Positions 61,814 to 64,000 of a DNA stretch of 64,000 bases are shown one piece after another (position 1 is the stretch's first letter; each line of letters begins with the position of its first letter). The position numbers and the translations under genes are program-made. Under the pieces are notes generated by a model, which did not search any database, was not told the origin of the DNA, and worked only from the letters and a program-made list of their open reading frames with translations. The stretch is taken from positions 29,739 through 93,738 of the forward strand of contig JAAYEH010000479.1 of NCBI GenBank assembly GCA_012728855.1, given 5' to 3'. The stretch is from Rhodopirellula sp. (GTDB lineage Bacteria; Planctomycetota; Planctomycetia; Pirellulales; Thermoguttaceae).

Positions 61814-62674
61814 TTAACCATTTCGTGCCGCGTCCAGCGATCGCACAACACGATCGACGATCCGCCTTGTGTCGAATTGCCAGGACGCGTGGGCCGCTAC
61901 TTTCGCTCGGTCCCAGCCGAGGCAGTCTTCGATTGCTTGGGCGCAGCCGCCGGCCGTGAGTTCTTCCAGGAGGATGCCGGTGCGGCCGGGGGTGACGAAG
62001 GCCGCGCCGGTGGGCAGCCCCACGGTCGGGCAGCCGCAGAGGAGGATCTCGGCCAGGGCCAGCGGACCGCGGTCGTCGTCGGCCAGATAGCAGCAGCACC
62101 GCGACCGCCGAGCGGTCTCCCAGAGCCGCTCGCGGCAGTAATCGCCGTAGCGAATCACGCAACTGCGGGGGAAGCGGGCCTGCAATCGATCGACCATCGG
62201 CTGAAATGGTCCGTTTTTGACGTAGATCAGCAGATCATAGCACGGCGCGAGCGGTCCGCCGGGCCGAGGATCGATCGGATAGGGCCATAGCGCGATCGGC
62301 GTACGGTTGTCGGGCTTACGATGCCGCCGGATCAGGTCGCGATACCAGGCCGATTCGGTACACAGCAGCTTGCAGCGGTTGGAATCCAACAACAGCGATT
62401 CCAGCCGATCGCATCGCGGGCGGCGACTGTCGAGAAAGAGTGTGTTGGGGCCTTGCACGAAGGGCCGGCCTTGGAGGATCCACTCGGCGGCGGCGCGGCG
62501 GTCGAGCCAACACCAGAACCAGGGCAGCTCGTCGCAGTGGAGGTCACCGCCGATGGAGAGCCAGGGGATGTCGTCCCGGATTCTTGCCCGCAGCGCCTTC
62601 TGCAGGGCGTATTGGCCGTTGAACGGCCCGGACTTGCCCGGCGAATCCACGGGCCGCACCAAGCGCACGTGCAT
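61814..62674 (-). CDS. Glycosyltransferase, GT4-like
   Basis: This 286-residue protein shows a GT-B-type C-terminal part: CYDLLIYVKNGPFQPMVDRL, SRCCCYLADDDRGPLALAEI and LLCGCPTVGLPTGAAFVTPG, matching the nucleotide-sugar-binding E-x7-E-like region of GT4-type enzymes. The N-terminal half (MHVRLVRPVDSPGKSGPFNG) includes WLSIGGDLHCDELPWFWCWL. The ATG overlaps the stop codon of the GT2 gene by one base, so the two are coupled. It is short for GT4 (usually 350 or more residues). The sugar is unknown. Confidence 0.75.
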   Translation of the reverse strand: MHVRLVRPVDSPGKSGPFNGQYALQKALRARIRDDIPWLSIGGDLHCDELPWFWCWLDRRAAAEWILQGRPFVQGPNTLFLDSRRPRCDRLESLLLDSNRCKLLCTESAWYRDLIRRHRKPDNRTPIALWPYPIDPRPGGPLAPCYDLLIYVKNGPFQPMVDRLQARFPRSCVIRYGDYCRERLWETARRSRCCCYLADDDRGPLALAEILLCGCPTVGLPTGAAFVTPGRTGILLEELTAGGCAQAIEDCLGWDRAKVAAHASWQFDTRRIVDRVVRSLDAARNG

Positions 62675-63390
62675 CAGAAGACCCTTTCGTGGATACCCGG
62701 CAAGATCCTCGGGCGGGAGTAGTCGCGCGGCCAGGCGATGACCAGCCGGCAGGGGTGCGACTCCCTGGCGGCCAGCTTTTCGTAGCCGTGCGGGCCGAGG
62801 TTGGAGAGGTGGTAACCTGCCGCCTGGCCCAGGCTGTAGATGTAGAACGGTTGGAACCCTAACGCCACGGGATCGGCCCAGCGGATGTTGGCCTCGGACA
62901 TCCGGCCCGCGAACTGCTGGTCTTCGCCGTTGTTCATCGGCGCGTAGCCGCCCAGCCGATTGAATACTTCGCGCCGGTAGGCCCAGCCGCCGTGGAACAG
63001 GCCGCCCGTCTTATGCTGCGCCAGCGCGCCACCGGGGCGATGGTGAAGGACGAGGCTGGGGCGCGACCAGGGAGCCTCGCCGAGCGCGGCCACCGAGGCT
63101 CGCAAAGCCCAGGGCAGGTAGAGATCGTCGTCGTCCCAGACGGCCAGGGCGTCAACATCGGGAGATACCAGCGCCGCGGCGGCATTGCGTTTCTCACCCA
63201 GCGTCGCGTAACGATGGGCGATCGAGACCAGACGCCATCCGTCGCCCTGTTGGTTGCCGTACTGTCCGGCGTCGTCGAGGATCACCAGCTCGGATTGAGA
63301 CTTCGGGTAGTCCTGCTTCAGCAAACACTGGATGAGGTGTCCCAGTTGCCGGGGACGATGGAACGTACAGCAAACGGCGGCGATTTTCAT
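62674..63390 (-). CDS. Family 2 glycosyltransferase (GT-A fold)
   Basis: This 238-residue protein opens with the GT2 start MKIAAVCCTFHRPRQLGHLI and has a complete GT-A core: ELVILDDAGQYGNQQGDGWR, GEKRNAAAALVSPDVDALAV and the metal-binding WDDDDLYLPWAL. The C-terminal half includes FHGGWAYRREVFNRLGGY and MNNGEDQQFAGRM. No membrane segment is visible. It is coupled to the downstream GT4-like gene and preceded by a glycosyltransferase-like gene cut by the window edge. A palindromic repeat lies just upstream of the ATG. Confidence 0.9.
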   Translation of the reverse strand: MKIAAVCCTFHRPRQLGHLIQCLLKQDYPKSQSELVILDDAGQYGNQQGDGWRLVSIAHRYATLGEKRNAAAALVSPDVDALAVWDDDDLYLPWALRASVAALGEAPWSRPSLVLHHRPGGALAQHKTGGLFHGGWAYRREVFNRLGGYAPMNNGEDQQFAGRMSEANIRWADPVALGFQPFYIYSLGQAAGYHLSNLGPHGYEKLAARESHPCRLVIAWPRDYSRPRILPGIHERVF

Positions 63391-63394
63391 GGCG

Positions 63395-63480
63395 GTACAT
63401 CAGGCTTTCCAGCCGGACCGGGAGGCTGAGTCAGGTTGGATAACTGGATTGGAACGCCGTGTCAGGCTGGAAAGCCTGAC
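63395..63480. repeat. REP pair, one copy inside the end of a coding region
   Basis: Two copies of a short palindrome lie close together: GTCAGGCTGGAAAGCCTGAC at 63461-63480 (perfect 8-bp arms, 4-nt loop) and an imperfect partner, TCAGGCTTTCCAGCC, at 63400-63414. The perfect copy falls within the glycosyltransferase-like gene that enters from the right and encodes its tail, RQAFQPD. Palindromes of this type are frequent in planctomycete genomes, from general knowledge. Confidence 0.75.
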
Positions 63481-64000
63481 GCACTTTCGGCGCCGCGTCT
63501 TCGCCGATGAAATCGGTCGCCAGGCGGAGGTCGGCGACCGGGGGGTTGCCCAGCGCGGAGTTGTCGTCGGCGGTGTGCTGGGCGAGGCTCGGGGTGTGGT
63601 GCCAGACGTTGCGCCCGCTGCGTTTCGCCCAGCGGCCCACCAGGCGATCGATCCCTTGGTGCGCGTGGATATGCCCGAGGTCGCGCACGATCGCGCGGGC
63701 CGTTGCCGGTGGAATGACCCAGAACTGGGCGGCGACGAGAAACCGATCGGGCGGCGGCCAGACGAGACTCCAGCCCGGGCGGCAGCGCCGGTAGACGCCC
63801 GGCGTAAAGGGAGAGCAGAGCGCCACCCGCCCGGCAATGGGCCAAAGCGTTTCCTGAAGGTAGGTTTTCAGCTCGCGGCAGAGAACGACGTCGTCCTGGA
63901 CCATCGCAAAGGCGTCGGCAGCGGGTTGATCGCGGACGAGGCTCGCCAGCGCCTCGATCCAGTTGCGCCAGGCGCCGGCCCCAGTCGAGTCGTGAAACAC
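63431..64000 (-). CDS. Glycosyltransferase-like protein, N-terminus off window
   Basis: A minus-strand frame enters at base 64000 and stops at 63431, giving 189 visible residues. AFAMVQDDVVLCRELKTYLQ resembles the nucleotide-sugar and metal site of GT25- or GT31-like transferases (acidic QDD), followed by CSPFTPGVYRRCRPGWSLVW and AQFWVIPPATARAIVRDL. The true start lies beyond the window. The last 17 residues (VRQAFQPDTAFQSSYPT) come from the palindromic repeat at 63461-63480 and the sequence after it, so the natural C-terminus has been replaced. It lies upstream of the GT2 gene on the same strand. Confidence 0.75.
   Translation of the reverse strand: MFHDSTGAGAWRNWIEALASLVRDQPAADAFAMVQDDVVLCRELKTYLQETLWPIAGRVALCSPFTPGVYRRCRPGWSLVWPPPDRFLVAAQFWVIPPATARAIVRDLGHIHAHQGIDRLVGRWAKRSGRNVWHHTPSLAQHTADDNSALGNPPVADLRLATDFIGEDAAPKVRQAFQPDTAFQSSYPT

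Noticed and set aside
1..64000. tRNA, rRNA or CRISPR arrays
   Set aside because: I looked for cloverleaf patterns, rRNA-like conserved blocks and regularly spaced direct repeats, and found none convincing by eye.

Overview
The window looks like a chromosome segment from a planctomycete, probably of the Pirellulales type. I base this on gene content and GC-rich composition, not on a search. Lineage-typical families include a DUF1559 major-pilin-like protein with an H-x9-DG C-terminus, a BBP7 beta-barrel protein, a PQQ-type propeller, DUF4838 and GH116 proteins with export signals, several CsrA-type proteins, a second RpoD-like sigma factor and many short palindromic repeats. No tRNA, rRNA or CRISPR array was seen.

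Layout. 1-8970: housekeeping genes. A minus-strand run carries an HtrA-type protease, DnaG, RpoD (with a clear intrinsic terminator), a zinc-ribbon coiled-coil protein and a membrane protein cut by the window edge; an Rpn/PD-(D/E)XK protein and a GspF-type protein lie on the plus strand. 9009-13676: an aldolase-like protein, a secreted esterase, and a two-gene signalling unit made of a CsrA-REC fusion followed by a soluble PAS hybrid histidine kinase. 14009-29267: a minus-strand biosynthetic cluster with a fatty-acyl-AMP ligase/ACP, a fully reducing type I PKS with thioesterase, a LeuA-family synthase abutting the PKS, an asparagine-synthetase-like protein lacking the catalytic Cys, and a GH3-type acyl-amide synthetase. 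29670-43918: DUF1559/lipoprotein pair, CsrA, UVR-motif protein, ArfB, DUF4838, PQQ propeller, Uma2, BBP7, RpoD paralogue, RlmM-like methyltransferase and a charged disordered protein. 43956-52945: Mfd, a parvulin-type PPIase, a Tat-exported GH116 enzyme and a Gly-rich secreted protein.

53173-60770 looks accessory and is the most interesting part. A NUDIX hydrolase is translationally coupled to an 849-residue protein that joins a RelA/SpoT nucleotidyltransferase, a helical repeat region, a SLOG-like Rossmann domain and a C-terminal RyR domain. It converges on a 1468-residue DUF4062-NTPase-WD40 (STAND-type) protein, and between them is a 43-codon remnant of a second DUF4062 gene that breaks off 2 bp past the RelA-like stop codon. 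This arrangement suggests a nucleotide-signalling conflict or defence locus in a rearranging hotspot. 61236-64000 carries a protein-tyrosine-phosphatase-like gene and three glycosyltransferase-type genes, the last cut by the window edge.

A family of about 100-bp palindromic elements sharing a GGGGACTGGCTC / GTGCCTGTCCCC core occurs four times. One copy is bounded by a perfect 8-bp direct repeat, which suggests mobility. Other palindromes sit between convergent genes or inside gene ends.
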